64,000 nucleotides of DNA, taken from assembly GCA_037974335.1 (NCBI GenBank), contig CM075760.1, positions 7,995,432 to 8,059,431 of the forward strand, given 5' to 3'. The translations under genes and the position numbers were made by a program. A model generated the notes under the pieces. The model did not search any database. It was not told the origin of the DNA and saw only the letters and a list, made by a program, of their open reading frames with translations. Every line of letters begins with the position of its first letter. The stretch's first letter is position 1. Shown one piece after another: positions 1 through 10,829 of the stretch. This DNA is from Prionace glauca (lineage: Eukaryota > Chordata > Chondrichthyes > Carcharhiniformes > Carcharhinidae).

Positions 1-1089
1 AATTCACTGGATGATATTAGATATCTGCAAATATTTATTAAAATTGATCACGATTCCACTTGCAATTTCAATCGTCATTCCGCTTCTGTGTTCAGTTTAA
101 GCGCCACCAATGATAAGTTCACAGATGAAGTTAGCATTCCCTTGAGTATAAAAGATTAATGGGTAATCCACTCTGAACACAAGTGACATTCTGTGAATGT
201 CGCCTCAAAACCCCTTGTAATTGTCAAAGCAAAGATTTCAAACTCCTTTTCTAAAGATGCCTCCAAATCGCCTTTCACAAAATTGGTCCCCACCAGCAGT
301 TTGCGTTGCAAAGGCATTCCAGTTATTCTTAACTACTCTCCCAGAAAAACATATTAATGAATTCTGCATCCAGGTTTTGCATCTGTCTTCAGGATTCTTT
401 TTTGTCTTTACAATTGCAAGAACTCTTCACAGTTACTTGTACAAACATTTTCCATTTTCCATCAAAATGGCATCAAACTTTTGATTTACTTCCATAGTCT
501 GCCTTCCTATCTTAAGTCTTGTGACCGCGGCTGTCTCTTCAACTCAGAATAAGTTACTGTTTTTAAGCTTGAATTCTTGTGAACAGGACCTTTGTCTCTG
601 TTCCTTTAACCTCAGTCTTTGTATGAACTTCCCTCTGTTCTAATTCACCTGTTGTCTGTTCACTTTATCTGGTTCTCTGGGAAGTCTGCCTTTTGCAGCC
701 CTCTTACCCCGTCCGGCTTTATTTTTTTTCCCGCAGAGCGGATCATTGTTCCCTCCCCAGTGACCTATCTCCAATTTATTTGGTTTCCAGTTAAATTAAT
801 AACAAAAGAGACCCCATTCAATCTAAAAAGTGGTTACCAAGCAACGACTTTATAATTCCCTCAGCTTTTCACGCTATAACTTTTATAAGCACAATAGAAT
901 CAGAGTTTGAATAGAAACCAAAACCCGCACACATAGGAACAACTCTATCTAGCATACATCTAATTCTCGCTTTATGTTTCCTTACGCAGAAACGTGAAAT
1001 TAACGAACTTATTTCTGAACAACTTATTCCTAATCTTTACAATACAGATACAAATCCCTTAAAACTAGTGTTATTTTCTAACAGTGCAT

Positions 1090-2060
1090 TCCACTTGTTG
1101 TGTTGAGGGTGGGATTCCTCCGTGAACCTTCCACTGTATTTTCAAGAGGCGTTCCAAATAATTGCGGCCCCCTGAGAGAATGAAAAACAATATCCTCATC
1201 TGTGCGTTAAACAGCAACCTATTTTTTTCACATAGTAACTCTCAACTCTCAACAGTCTCCCACTGAGTCAGGAATTTCCTCCACATCAGTCTTCACAAAT
1301 CGCTCGGGCTATTAAAAGTTTTAAACAAGCCAAGTCTTACTATTCCAAAATCCAGTGAAAGCAAGGGTCGCCTCTCCAAAGTTTCCTCAAAAGACAGCCC
1401 AACCAATTTAGGTATTAGTCCACTAAATCTTCCCTGAACTATTAATTATATATTCACATAACTCTTCATATAGGGAGTCTAATACTGTGCACAATGCTCC
1501 AGATGAGGTCTCATTAACTGCCCATACTACCTGGAACATATCAATCCTACTCTTGGATTGAATTCCACTCGCTGTTCACGAAGACATTTATTACATTTGC
1601 GAATTAGTTACCATAGCTGCATAGCAGCCTTTTGTGATTCATGGACTTTGAAATTAAAATTGCTCTGCACCTCAGAGCTCTACATTCTCGTAACATTTGA
1701 ATAATATGTATTTTTCTTCTTTTATTCCGCCTGCCAGAATGGACAATGTCATTACTTCCCGCATTATACCCCACTTAACAGATCTTAGCCCACTCACTTA
1801 GCCCATCAATGCGTTCTGGTCACATGTGATTTCTAACATATTTGGACCCCAGCAATGGTCCCTGTGGCACAAGACTCGTTATATCTTGAGAAACACGAAT
1901 AGACAAATTGACAACAACTCTCTTTCCTGTTTGATAGCCAATCCTTTACTTTCGCTAATGAGCTATCCCCGAAATAGTAGGCTTTAATTTTATTTAAAAA
2001 AACATCTGGAGTTCCAAGTACAGCACATTCACCAATTCCCAGTTATTCAGGGACTGCAGA
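1090..2060 (-). mobile_element. Old CR1-like LINE fragment in CH2-CH3 intron, copy A
   Basis: Read on the minus strand, the stretch follows the order of a CR1-type LINE. It has the 'cacaatgctccagatgagg' region typical of the RT/C-terminal part and the 'ccagcaatggtccctgtgg' region of the GVP.G.VLGP motif. No long frame survives. It is much more decayed than the CR1 copies at 51.8 and 53.8 kb, so it predates the cluster duplication. It is in the intron upstream of CH3 in both copies. Confidence 0.6.
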
Positions 2061-2494
2061 GATTACAGAGAATGGATACGATAATGGGACAAACTGCTTT
2101 TGCAATCTCTTACTTCAAAGGAGAAAGCTAAATATAAAGTTGGAAGGCTAAATAGCTTTCTTATTTGCTAAAGTCATATGATGACCCATTAACCCCTCAT
2201 TTTGGGGCGAGCGAAATTCAGCCCCAAACATATATGCTCATAAATCCATTTCATTGGTTACACGGGGCATTTGTTTCAGTGTTTAACTGGCACTCTGGAA
2301 GCAACTACACAAGAAATATTATGGAGTTTCCCGGAATTGTTGTAAGTCACTGCCCTTCCAATAAGAATGGCGTTTACACGATGCCAGTCGAATGAGCATC
2401 ACAAATATGTATTCTTATTGAAAGTGAGTCACCTGGACACCGGTGATTCGAATCTGAAGATAATATTTGGATTAACTTTCGTTTCTTTTGACAG

Positions 2495-2803
2495 ATGATT
2501 CTACGTGCAGGGATCCCATAATCACTCTGTTACCTCCGACAATAGAGCAGGTTTTACTGGAGGCGATCGTGACCTTAACCTGTATCGTGGCTAATGCTCC
2601 TTATGGAGTCAAGGTGTCCTGGAACCAGGAAAATAAGGTCTTGAAGGCAGAGATTGCACTCCAGCTCGGAGAGGATCCGGAAAGAGTGGGCAGCCAGTTA
2701 AACATCTCGACACATGCCTGGCTGAGTGGAGCTGTGTTTGACTGCGTGGTGAGCCACGAGGATCTACCGACTCCTTTGAGAAAATCCATCTCCAAGGAAA
2801 CAG
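2495..2803 (+). CDS. IgM heavy chain CH3 exon, cluster A
   Basis: Constant-domain exon of about 103 residues. The exon begins after acceptor ...cttttgacag and ends at donor ACAG/GTGAGC, with phase 1 at both ends like all Ig C exons. It shows the C1-set Ig pattern: first Cys in VTLTCIV, Trp in VSWNQ, second Cys in [20 protein letters not shown]. The last motif matches the end of vertebrate C-mu-3 (human FTCTVTHTDLPSPLKQ). An extra Cys (STCRDP) near the start could make an inter-chain bond. An N-glycosylation site lies at NIST. CH1 and CH2 of this cluster lie left of the window. IgW remains a weaker alternative. Confidence 0.88.
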
Positions 2804-3280
2804 GTGAGCGGCGAAAATGAAACAATAGGTCATGAATTGTGTCTGTTTACGGTGCCAATAAAAGAAGAAGCTTTCCTGTTGGCTTGATTGATTTAGTGGA
2901 CAAATTAGATAGGCCAACTTGTACTTCCTTCAACTGAGCTCTGTGATGAATTCACAGGGAAATCAAGATAGGCATATGAAACAGAAAGGAATAATAGGGC
3001 TTGCTTTCAAGGTGGAAAGTGGCTGGTGTGAATAATACATACCAGCATTGAACAGTTGGGCCCAATGACATGAAAAAAAACCGTACAAACATGCAATGCC
3101 AGTTTCCAGTTCAACTGTAGAATTTCTCAGGGAGAAGGAATTCACACACTCAGCTGGAAAATAGAATTCTCACCAGAGGGGAATATGGCAAAATTTTGTA
3201 TTAGCTGCAAAGCATGTTTATTTCATCTTTTCTATCAGGAATTCTCCATTATGCTTACATCTAATGCACATTTTCTGCAG

Positions 3281-3651
3281 ATCCAAGTCCGCTGAAACCA
3301 TCCGTCACTGTCCTCCTGCCCTCGGCAGAAGACGTCTCCGCTCAGAGATTCGTCTTCCTCAGCTGCTTAGTGAGAGGTTTTTCCCCCCGAGAGATCTTCG
3401 TCAAGTGGACCATCGATGACACGCCGGTGAATCCCGGGAACTACAGGAACACCGAGGTGGTGGCGGAGAACGGCAATAGCTCCTTCTTCATGTACAGTCT
3501 ATTATCCATTGTAGCAGAGGAATGGTCCAGCGGCGCTTCTTACTCCTGTGTGGTGGGACATGAAGCCATCCCCTTGAAGATTATCAACAGAACTGTTAAT
3601 AAATCCAGTGGTAAACCCAGTTTTGTGAACATTTCCAAACGTTGTCGATGA
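3281..3651 (+). CDS. IgM heavy chain CH4 exon with secretory tail, cluster A
   Basis: Last constant domain of a mu-type heavy chain, entered at phase 1 from acceptor ctgcag and running to TGA at 3649-3651. The Ig fold is clear: Cys in [18 protein letters not shown], then YSLLSI..EEW, then [11 protein letters not shown], ending [16 protein letters not shown], the signature of the mu CH4/tailpiece junction (human RTVDKSTGKP). Potential N-glycosylation sites are NSS, NRT, NKS and NIS. The secretory tail is short ([12 protein letters not shown]) but keeps a penultimate Cys, the residue used for polymer bonds in IgM. An internal donor, AGTG/GTAAAC at 3610/3611, would remove the tail when spliced to TM1 at 6767. 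Confidence 0.9.
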
Positions 3652-3683
3652 GAAACTCCATATTGCATTTCCAACGTTAAAAT

Positions 3684-3689
3684 AATAAA
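3684..3689 (+). promoter_or_regulatory. Poly(A) signal of the secreted IgM form, cluster A
   Basis: AATAAA lies 33 bases after the CH4 stop codon, where the secretory poly(A) site of a mu gene is expected. The same signal is conserved in copy B. Confidence 0.7.
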
Positions 3690-3699
3690 ATTATTTTGT

Positions 3700-4560
3700 T
3701 CTACTTGTGTTTAAAAAAAAAATCAGGCCAATTAATTTTGTTTCCCATACTTGTCAAGTGAAGAACTGATAGGTTGAAGTAGGATAGTTGTCAGTCTAAT
3801 GCCCCAGTCTTAGAGAACCAGTTCGCCTGGTTGAGACACAACACAAAGCGGACGCGACTGATGCATAATTCCACTTCAGCAACTTTCCTCCAGTTGTAGG
3901 GAGATGTGAGAAAGTTCCATTTCCCAGAAATAAATGTATAACTGTTCAATACAGATGTCTCATTTCTAGTTTTTTTTTCTCAATCCCATCAAAGTTTTAG
4001 AACTAATGTGAGAACCAACTAAGAATAGGAACCTGAATTATCTCAACTGTAGATGTGAGAATTGACAATTTTAAACACTCTGCACTGACTTAATCAACAC
4101 AGAGAGGGAAAGGACAACTGTTAACGCATTATGACTCTGCAGAGAGGACAAAGGACAATTCTTCACCAACAATGCGCAGACTCGGCAACCACTCACTGCC
4201 CTCTGAACTCAGTTACCATTGGCATCAAAGTGGGCTTCCATCCCACTGCCTGAAATTTTAAAACCTGCTTCATGGGAATCATGTGCAGCATCCGTATGTA
4301 TGCAGCACAACATCATGCAAACGTGTCCGGTTACATTGGTCCCTTTTGATCATATGATAAATTGAATTTGAATGGCCCAATAATACACTGGTGATTGGGT
4401 ATTACCAGTTGCTTCAGTTTTTCCACTGACATTCCGAGGGCTGATCACTGAACTGTTACTTTCATTAGGCTAAAATCACGACAGCTCGCATTGAAATATA
4501 TCCATGACCAGAAAAAGGCAACCATTGCAGTAATACACACTGACAGGGCCACCTTGAGTT
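3700..4560. other. Non-coding 3' flank of CH4, no gene seen
   Basis: Intron between CH4 and the membrane exons (secretory 3' flank). I see no repeat or gene in it. It is preserved at about 99% in the second copy (from about 62965). Confidence 0.5.
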
Positions 4561-5280
4561 CATAGTGCGCGTTTAAACTTGCAGGAATAATAGAAATGCT
4601 CACATACTGACACAGGCATACAAACAAACAGGCAAATACATCTCCACAAACACACACAGACTCAGGAGCAAACACAGCCGCTAATATTAATAACCCATCT
4701 CCTCTCATGAATTCAAACACATTCATGTTAAAACTGTCTTATAAAGCGACACAGGCATGGACACGCACGCACATACATCAACAAACGCAGACATTCGTAA
4801 ATACAAGCCAGCATGTATTAATACATTCACGGGCCCAAACATAGACACAAACATGAGCATGTTCGCAGATACAAGAAAACAAACACTAATAAAGACCCCT
4901 TTTATCACACCTGGAGACATCAACATTCACCAATTCGTACATATAGACATTCACCAACACAGGTACATACAATATCAAGCACACACATGAAGACAAAAAC
5001 ATTAAGATGCTCACTTACACGGCGGTGCACAAACTGTTCCATAACCATAAGCACTGATGATTATGATCACATCAACTCACCTCATTAGGTACATTAATAC
5101 ATAAACATAAACATTGATACATAAACACACCCAATAAACTCTCACTTGCTAAACAATGATAAGCAGACATAAAAATTGACACATTAGCACACACGTGCAG
5201 GCATAGCGATGAATAACTACAAAGTACACATATTAATGCAGGCAAATGAATACACATAATATGGCTCATTTTCAGATAAA
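4560..5280. repeat. CA-rich low-complexity tract in CH4-TM intron
   Basis: About 700 bases made of loosely repeated ACACA, ACATA and ACATTA words with no clear fixed period, in the CH4 to TM1 intron. Open frames in it are Cys/Val-rich artefacts of this composition. Its first part is present in copy B up to the window end. Confidence 0.7.
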
Positions 5281-6760
5281 CATGTACATTATCTTTAATA
5301 TTCCCGTATGGTAGTACAGAGCTTGATCATCACTGAACAAAGAGATATGTCACAGATTTCCATATTGCACTCAGCAGAACATTCCCACAACCACCAAACA
5401 TCTATTACTTAATGATAGTAGTGAGTGTGGCGCACCTAACGCCGTGAAGTTGCATGCATTGAAATTCAGAGCCCTGTTCTATTGAGACAGAAAGAACATG
5501 TACACGTGTGTGTCTGTTCCCCCTGAACAAAATAGGCGACAGCCGCGCTCAGGTTCATTTCTCAGAGTCAAGCTGCCTGGTTTGATTTTAAACAAAACAT
5601 GGTAGTTAACACTGAGTCAACATTTATCTACTCCATTCAACTTGGAAAAAAGTCTTTACCCATCGGAGTCCATTTGCCAACCAATCAACAGTCTCTTGTT
5701 ATGAAAAATAACATGTAATCCCCTTCACATTTTGTATTCTTATGAATGCAAATATTAAAGCCCAAGCAATCAGGAAGGACAGGCTATATGTGGTATTTAA
5801 TTAAAAATGTATTATTAATTTACATTCTGTAAAACATGACTTTATTACATGTTGGTCTGTCACAGACAGAAACCATGTTCTCCTTGAGAAACCGAGATAA
5901 GCTCATAATTTGCAAACACCAACGAACAAAAATATAACTCATCTGATCATCATGGGTAATATTCCACAGTAGTAACCTAAATTTATCTCAAAAATTGTAA
6001 ATCGTAAGAACATAAGATATTCTTTTAGGACTAGTCCATAGACCCAATATGGAATTGATCAGCATTCAATAGGATAATGTCTGGTATTTGGTCTTACTGC
6101 TATTTCTCAATCATTCCTCATATCCTTTGGTTTCTTGAAAAAAAAATCAAAGATACCTCCAACCCAACCCAACCAACAAACGTGAAGAATTCCGAAGTTT
6201 CAAAACCCCGATGAAAAGAAAGTCTCCTCATCTCAGTCATCAACGACGCTCGCTCATCAAAAGTCTGCACTCCCGTTTTGTTTTTGTTTTGCATTCGCCG
6301 TCCAGCAGAAACAGTGTCAAACCCCTTCCGATTATTTGTTGTCTCAACAAGGAAATTTCTCACGTTCTTCGACATTCGAGAGAATATAGACCTAATTTAT
6401 TCAACTCAGCTCAGTTAACTTCCCTTGCTTGGCCTTCAGAATATATTTGCTGATAGTTAGTACAAAATTAAAGCAGACTAAGGGAGTGTCTGGCAATGAA
6501 GAAAATGCATAATAGTTTCGAACATTGCACATGAAATAAACTCGGAGGTGCAGTTAGTAACATAGATACATTGCTGAGAATGAGCAATTAACAACATTGC
6601 GTTAATTGATTACATTATTAGCAAACAAACTTTAAAGATGACATTATAGAGCAAAATAATACCTGAACGAAGATAAAAGTGAGAAAATCAAGATAAGAAC
6701 GAAGATAAAAGATAAAACCCAGTATGATATCATGCATTAACTGTCTCCTCCTCGCCAACT
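5280..6760. other. CH4-TM intron with a decayed LINE remnant
   Basis: No gene. Between about 6000 and 6440 the minus strand resembles the 3' end of a CR1-type LINE ('cctaatttattcaactcagc', 'agaacataagatattctttt'), strongly decayed. The rest is AT-rich unique DNA. Confidence 0.4.
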
Positions 6761-6766
6761 CCATAG

Positions 6767-6894
6767 ATTCCACAAATACAAGCTGGATTGAAGACAATGA
6801 GGATTATAACGGCAACAACTGGACAACCGCTTCCACATTCATCTTCCTGTTCTTCCTGAGCTTCTCCTACAGCGCTGCAGTGACTCTGATGAAG
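6767..6894 (+). CDS. IgM membrane exon TM1, cluster A
   Basis: Encodes the acidic linker and transmembrane segment of the membrane-bound heavy chain. The linker starts DSTNTSWIEDNEDY and is followed by NNWTTASTFIFLFFLSFSYS, then AAVTLMK. This matches the very conserved mu transmembrane motif (human NLWATASTFIVLFLLSLFYS). It begins at phase 1 after acceptor ccatag, so it joins in frame to the internal CH4 donor at 3610/3611, and ends at phase 0 at AAG/GTGGGA. Two N-glycosylation sites (NTS, NWT) lie in the linker. Surface IgM uses this segment to pair with signalling partners. Confidence 0.9.
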
Positions 6895-7024
6895 GTGGGA
6901 TGATCAGTCCACTCACATTTCAGACTGAGAGAAAAGTGACAAAATGTTTTATTGATTAAAAAACTCTCACATTAATGTTTCAGATCATAAACATCTGCTT
7001 CAATATTGTATCTCTCTTTTACAG

Positions 7025-7033
7025 ATCGAGTGA
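7025..7033 (+). CDS. Probable IgM membrane exon TM2 coding end, cluster A
   Basis: After a good acceptor (tctctcttttacag) the exon reads ATC GAG TGA at phase 0, giving a K-I-E cytoplasmic tail after the TM1 lysine. The typical mu tail is K-V-K, so position and length fit. An earlier AG at 6984-6985 would give a much longer tail and is less likely. This is inferred from splice signals only. Confidence 0.6.
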   Translation: ME

Positions 7034-7099
7034 TCGGTTTAATCTTTGGACGCTGTTGATTTTCTCTGAGCTGATTATTAGGATCTCTGCATGGCACAA

Positions 7100-7380
7100 A
7101 TTCAAAGAGGCCATTCAGCCCACCGAGTCTGCTCCGACTCTCCAATAGAGCATTTAGCCGTCTCGATCCGCGTTTTTGCCGCATTAATTCCCCTAATCTG
7201 CACTAACCACGGACAATCCACTAATTTGCACACCTTTCGACTGTGAAGTAAACCCATGCAGTCCCGGGTAGAACGTGCAAATTCAACACAGGCAGGCGCC
7301 CGAGACTGGAATTGACCCCGAGTCCCCGGGTGCTGTGAAACAGCGGGGCTAACCAATGTGCCACCGTGCCATCTTGATAT
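7100..7380 (-). mobile_element. tRNA-derived SINE (elasmobranch HE1-like), minus strand
   Basis: Minus-strand copy of the abundant shark SINE whose head reads GGCACGGTGGCACA...; here it reads as the complement of 'gtgccaccgtgcc' at 7358-7370. The body has the 'acgtgcaaattcaaca' block and the 'ggccattcagcccaccgag' block. It lies in the 3' UTR or flank of cluster A. Confidence 0.75.
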
Positions 7381-7439
7381 TTCAATCTATGGACATTTCT
7401 AACTGACGGAAGTGGTTTGAAAAAACTCCACAATTCTCA

Positions 7440-8290
7440 ATTGATAAGCAACTTTTAACTAAATGCTTCAAATCCATGAAAAGTTTGCTTTATTTCTTGT
7501 TTCCTCTTTTACTTTCAGTGATTAATTAGATTTCGGACAATTTTTCTCCACCTGTTTATCCATGTAGTGGTGCTGTGGAAATGTATTGCATTATTTTAGC
7601 GATCCTCAGATTTAAACCAACCTCAGTTAAGAGATAACAACGTAAATTGTGTTTCATTTTTTGTTTTAACTGAATGAGAGAATCGCGGCATTCATATAAT
7701 TGAATCTTGACGATTCAATGTTGTTCGAATTAATCTGCAATTTAGTAGTAATTTCTTATTGCTATTTGTTCACTGCCTTTTATGCCTATGTCCTGTTTTC
7801 CCTATATTTCGTCGATATTCAGTTCAGTTGACATACACAACTGGAGCCAACTTCAAAAGAAATCTTTCTGTAAAATGTTATGAAATTGTGAATAAAGATT
7901 GAGGCATAAATGGATTAACATTAATAAATGCTTAGATTCACAGTTTTCTCGTATCGCTGTATTTTCTCGATCAAATATCCCTTTCCCACTCTGTCGCTTT
8001 TAACTTACAGGATTTGTCACGGATCCTGTTTGGATTTTGAGCGAACCCTCGATACTTCAGTGAAGTGGTCGCTGCGCCACCCAGTGTTTCATCAGTGAAA
8101 ACACACCTCCATGTTACTGATGCATGCAGAGGCCAAGGTCTCTCTGAGTATCCATCTATCTCAATTTACACCCATTCAAATAATAACCTATCTTCCTTTT
8201 ATTGCTGCAAAGAGATAACGTCACACTCATCCACATTTTACTGCAACTGCTTTGCACATGCCCACACATTGAACCTGTTCAGAACACACT
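7440..8290. other. Cluster A 3' flank, no gene recognised
   Basis: AT-rich unique DNA holding only the candidate poly(A) signal at 7891. No repeat or coding pattern recognised. Confidence 0.4.
7891..7896 (+). promoter_or_regulatory. Candidate poly(A) signal of membrane IgM mRNA
   Basis: AATAAA about 0.86 kb after the probable TM2 stop. A SINE lies between the two. I see no better-placed signal, but nothing else confirms its use. Confidence 0.35.
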
Positions 8291-8295
8291 AAATC

Positions 8296-8735
8296 ATAAG
8301 AACATAAGAACATAATAGGAGCAGGTGTAGGCCATCTAGCCCTTCGAGCCTGCCCCGCCATTCAATAAGATCATGGCTGATCTGTCGTGGCTCAGTTCCA
8401 CCTTCCCGCCCTCTCCCCATAACCCTTAATCCCTTCTCTTATCAAAAACCCATCAATCCGCTTCTTAAAAATATTTAGCGAGGCAGCCTCCACCACTTCA
8501 ACGGGCAGAGAATTCCAGAGATTCACCACCCTTTGAGTGAAGAAGTTCCTCCTCAACTCTGTTCTAAACCGCCCCCCCCCCTTTATCTTGAGGCTGTGCC
8601 CCCTAGTCCTACTGTCTTTTTTGAGCGGGAAGAGTCTCTCCACCTCTATCCTATCCATCCCATTCATCATCTTATACGTCTCAATGAGATCTCCCCTCAT
8701 TCTTCTAAACTCTAACGAGTACAAGCCTAGTTTAT
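8296..8735 (-). mobile_element. CR1-type LINE 3' end, minus strand
   Basis: 5'-truncated CR1-like copy. On the minus strand it encodes the C-terminal part of the LINE protein (LYSLEFRRMRGDLIETYKMM, then RRNFFTQRVVNLWNSLPVEV). The UTR ends in repeated TTATGTTC-like octamers (8296-8325), a hallmark of CR1 3' ends. It is a young copy, close to those at 14.5, 51.8 and 53.8 kb. Confidence 0.9.
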
Positions 8736-9054
8736 TCACACACGCACAAATGTTGCCAGTTAGAACGGAGGATTTGGCACTCAACCAAATCTCCATTCAC
8801 AGCAACGGCAGTGGAGAATCCCAGCTGCAGGCAAGGACAGAGAATTCCAGCCAAGATTTTGTTAAAATGGTGAGAGATTGAAAAATCTTAACATTAAGAA
8901 GGACCTGGATATCCTTGCATATTAATCACAGAAGGCTAGCATGCAATTAGGAAAACAAATGCTAAATTATATTTTAATTCCTTGTAATAAAGGCTAATAT
9001 AAGTCTTACTCCAATTATATAAGACTATGGCGAAACCAAACTGCTGTGTATAGT

Positions 9055-9292
9055 TTTTGATTTGGTTTGATTTATTATTCTCATATGTATTAACAGTAAA
9101 AAGTATTGTTTCTTGCGCGTCATACAGACAAAACATACCATTCAAAGAGAAACAAACAAGAGAGTGCAGAATGTAGTGTTAATGTCATAGCTAGAGTGTA
9201 GAGAAAGATCAATTTAATGCAAGGTAAGTTCATTCAAAAGTCTGACAGCAACAGGGAAGAAGCTGTTCTTAAGTCGGCTGGTACATGAGTTA
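9055..9292 (+). repeat. Interspersed repeat (TTTGATTTGATTTATTATT family)
   Basis: A stretch starting ttgatttggtttgatttatt and containing 'agcaacagggaagaagctgt'. A relative is at 37300-37620. I recognise it as a common shark interspersed repeat but cannot assign a class with certainty. Confidence 0.6.
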
Positions 9293-9385
9293 CATAAGAA
9301 CATAAGAAATAGGAGCAGGAGTAGGCCATCTGGCCCTTCGAGCCTGCCCCGCCATTCAATAAGATCATGGCTGATCTGTCGTATG
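9293..9385 (-). mobile_element. CR1-type LINE 3' tip, minus strand
   Basis: Only the last 90 bases of the CR1-like element: octamer repeats 'acataagaacataagaa', then the 'ggagcaggagtaggccatct' block. A severely 5'-truncated insertion. Confidence 0.85.
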
Positions 9386-9984
9386 TTTCTCAAAGCTCAC
9401 TCTCACTCACCTTTTATCATCCGCAATTTTCGGAATAATACATTTAGTTCAATTTTAATATTAATTAACATATAATGTGAACAGTTGGGTCCGTGCACAG
9501 ATTCCTGCAGTAACCAACTTGACACTGAATGCCAACTCTTTGCTTTCTATCTGTTAACCAGCTTTCTGTCAATCTCAAAACATATCCTGCAATTCCATAT
9601 GCTTTCACTTTACATGGTTGTCTGTTATGTGAGACCTTGTTGAAATCCTTCTGAAAGAGTCAATAAACCCATGGGCTCACATCCCTTTCTGAACTATAAT
9701 GTCTCGGAGATTCCTGCCTGCACTGGACCTGGTTGTAAGGGAGACAAGACGCAGCAACACCACTCTAACCACTTCCCTAAACTCCCACACTCACCCCAAC
9801 TCTCAGTGCTTCACTCCTTGCAGCTCTGAACTCCATGTGGAGCTCCATGAGTGGGCAGATTTCACAGTCCTCAGTTTGGTAGTTTATATTTGGGCATGTT
9901 CAACTCATTAACCTGTTTGAAGTCATTGCACCCCTCCCCCTCTGGGTCTGAGTGACCATCGAGGGGTGACGGCCTTGGAAGTCT

Positions 9985-10530
9985 TTTTTGGAGTTTCAAT
10001 GCTGGGTGCGGTTCCTCCTGCTCAGCCTCGGAAGTGAGTGGGGTTCATCAGACCGGGCCTCGCCTCTCCCACCATGAGCGTTGTGGCCCAAGTTCCCTTC
10101 ATCGGGAGACAATGTTGTCGAGAGGCTAAACCCGCTGTGTCCATTTCAGTCTCCGAAGTAATCACTGGCGGAGGTGGAGAGCAGTACCCGGAGTGCCTGG
10201 AATTCTTTCCTAATTTCCCGGTGTGCTGGGAATTGATTTTTCCTGCATGACTGGGGGTTGATGGCTTGTAGATGATTCCAATAGGATGGTATCTCCCAAA
10301 CGGACTTGATAGGAAACTGGTCCTGTTCCTGTACCAAACATGCGTCATAACCACGCGGATCCATTGCCATGATTCTTTACTAATAACCTATCAACTGTCT
10401 TTAAGTGCCTCTCCCTGTTGGTGGGCACTGAGTGTCATCTCCCGCCCTTTGAAGATCAGGCGTAACTTTGGGCAGAGTAATCTTCCCTTGAGCAAATCTG
10501 CGTGGGCTAGTCCAGTTGTTGAACGGGGGT
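9985..10530 (-). repeat. Unclassified interspersed repeat, inverted mate of 18.55-19.11 kb
   Basis: Runs in reverse complement along 18556-19105 over its whole length. Shared stretches include the 'atggatccgcgtggttatg' region and the 'caatgctgggt' end. No protein frame is conserved between the copies. The class is unknown to me. Confidence 0.65.
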
Positions 10531-10760
10531 GGGGGGGGGGGATGGGTATGGGGGGAGCAGGGGGTGGAGTTGGGGTGTGTGTCACCCTATAACTGAGGAT
10601 GAAACTGGATGGTTTTAATGTCCAAGGAGGCTGTGGGATGATTTTCTGAATCTGCTTTTACTGTTTAGGCTGCTCTTTCGGCCAGGCCGTTGGATGATGG
10701 GTAATATGGACACTGCCCTAACGTGTCAAATTCTGTTCAACTTCATGCAATGCACAAATT

Positions 10761-10810
10761 CCTGGCAGACAAAGGGTGGTCCATTTTCAGACCACCCTTT
10801 ATCTGCCAGG
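10761..10810. repeat. Near-perfect inverted repeat (21-bp arms)
   Basis: Arms at 10761-10781 and 10790-10810 with an 8-base loop. They pair at 20 of 21 positions, and the odd one is a possible G-U pair in RNA. The core is AAAGGGTGGTC / GACCACCCTTT. It sits just before the LINE at 10.83 kb. Confidence 0.85.
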
Positions 10811-10829
10811 ATCCCGGGTGTCAAGAAAG

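Larger units (their letters stand above)
1..4740 (+). repeat. Segmental duplication, copy A (IgM CH3-CH4 block)
   Basis: This block matches the last 4.77 kb of the window base for base apart from scattered substitutions and a few indels. It carries the intron before CH3, CH3, CH4 and 1.1 kb of 3' flank. The offset is 59,225 bases at the left edge and 59,264 at CH4. By my hand count the non-coding parts differ by about 1%. The homology is cut by both window edges, so the true duplicated unit is larger and probably covers a whole IgM cluster. Confidence 0.95.

Noticed and set aside
221-855. Open frames in the CH2-CH3 intron, repeated near 59.4-60.1 kb
   Set aside because: They recur only because the block is duplicated. 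They have no domain, no splice logic and lie in intron DNA.
2165-2395. 76-codon frame just before CH3
   Set aside because: Intronic. No Ig features, and the CH3 acceptor lies 100 bases later.
2495-3651. IgW or IgNAR constant domains
   Set aside because: The CH3, CH4 and TM motifs follow mu most closely, and the count of four C exons in cluster B fits IgM. IgW is not fully excluded without alignment.
4445-5270. Cys/Val-rich frames on the minus strand
   Set aside because: Products of the CA-rich low-complexity tract.
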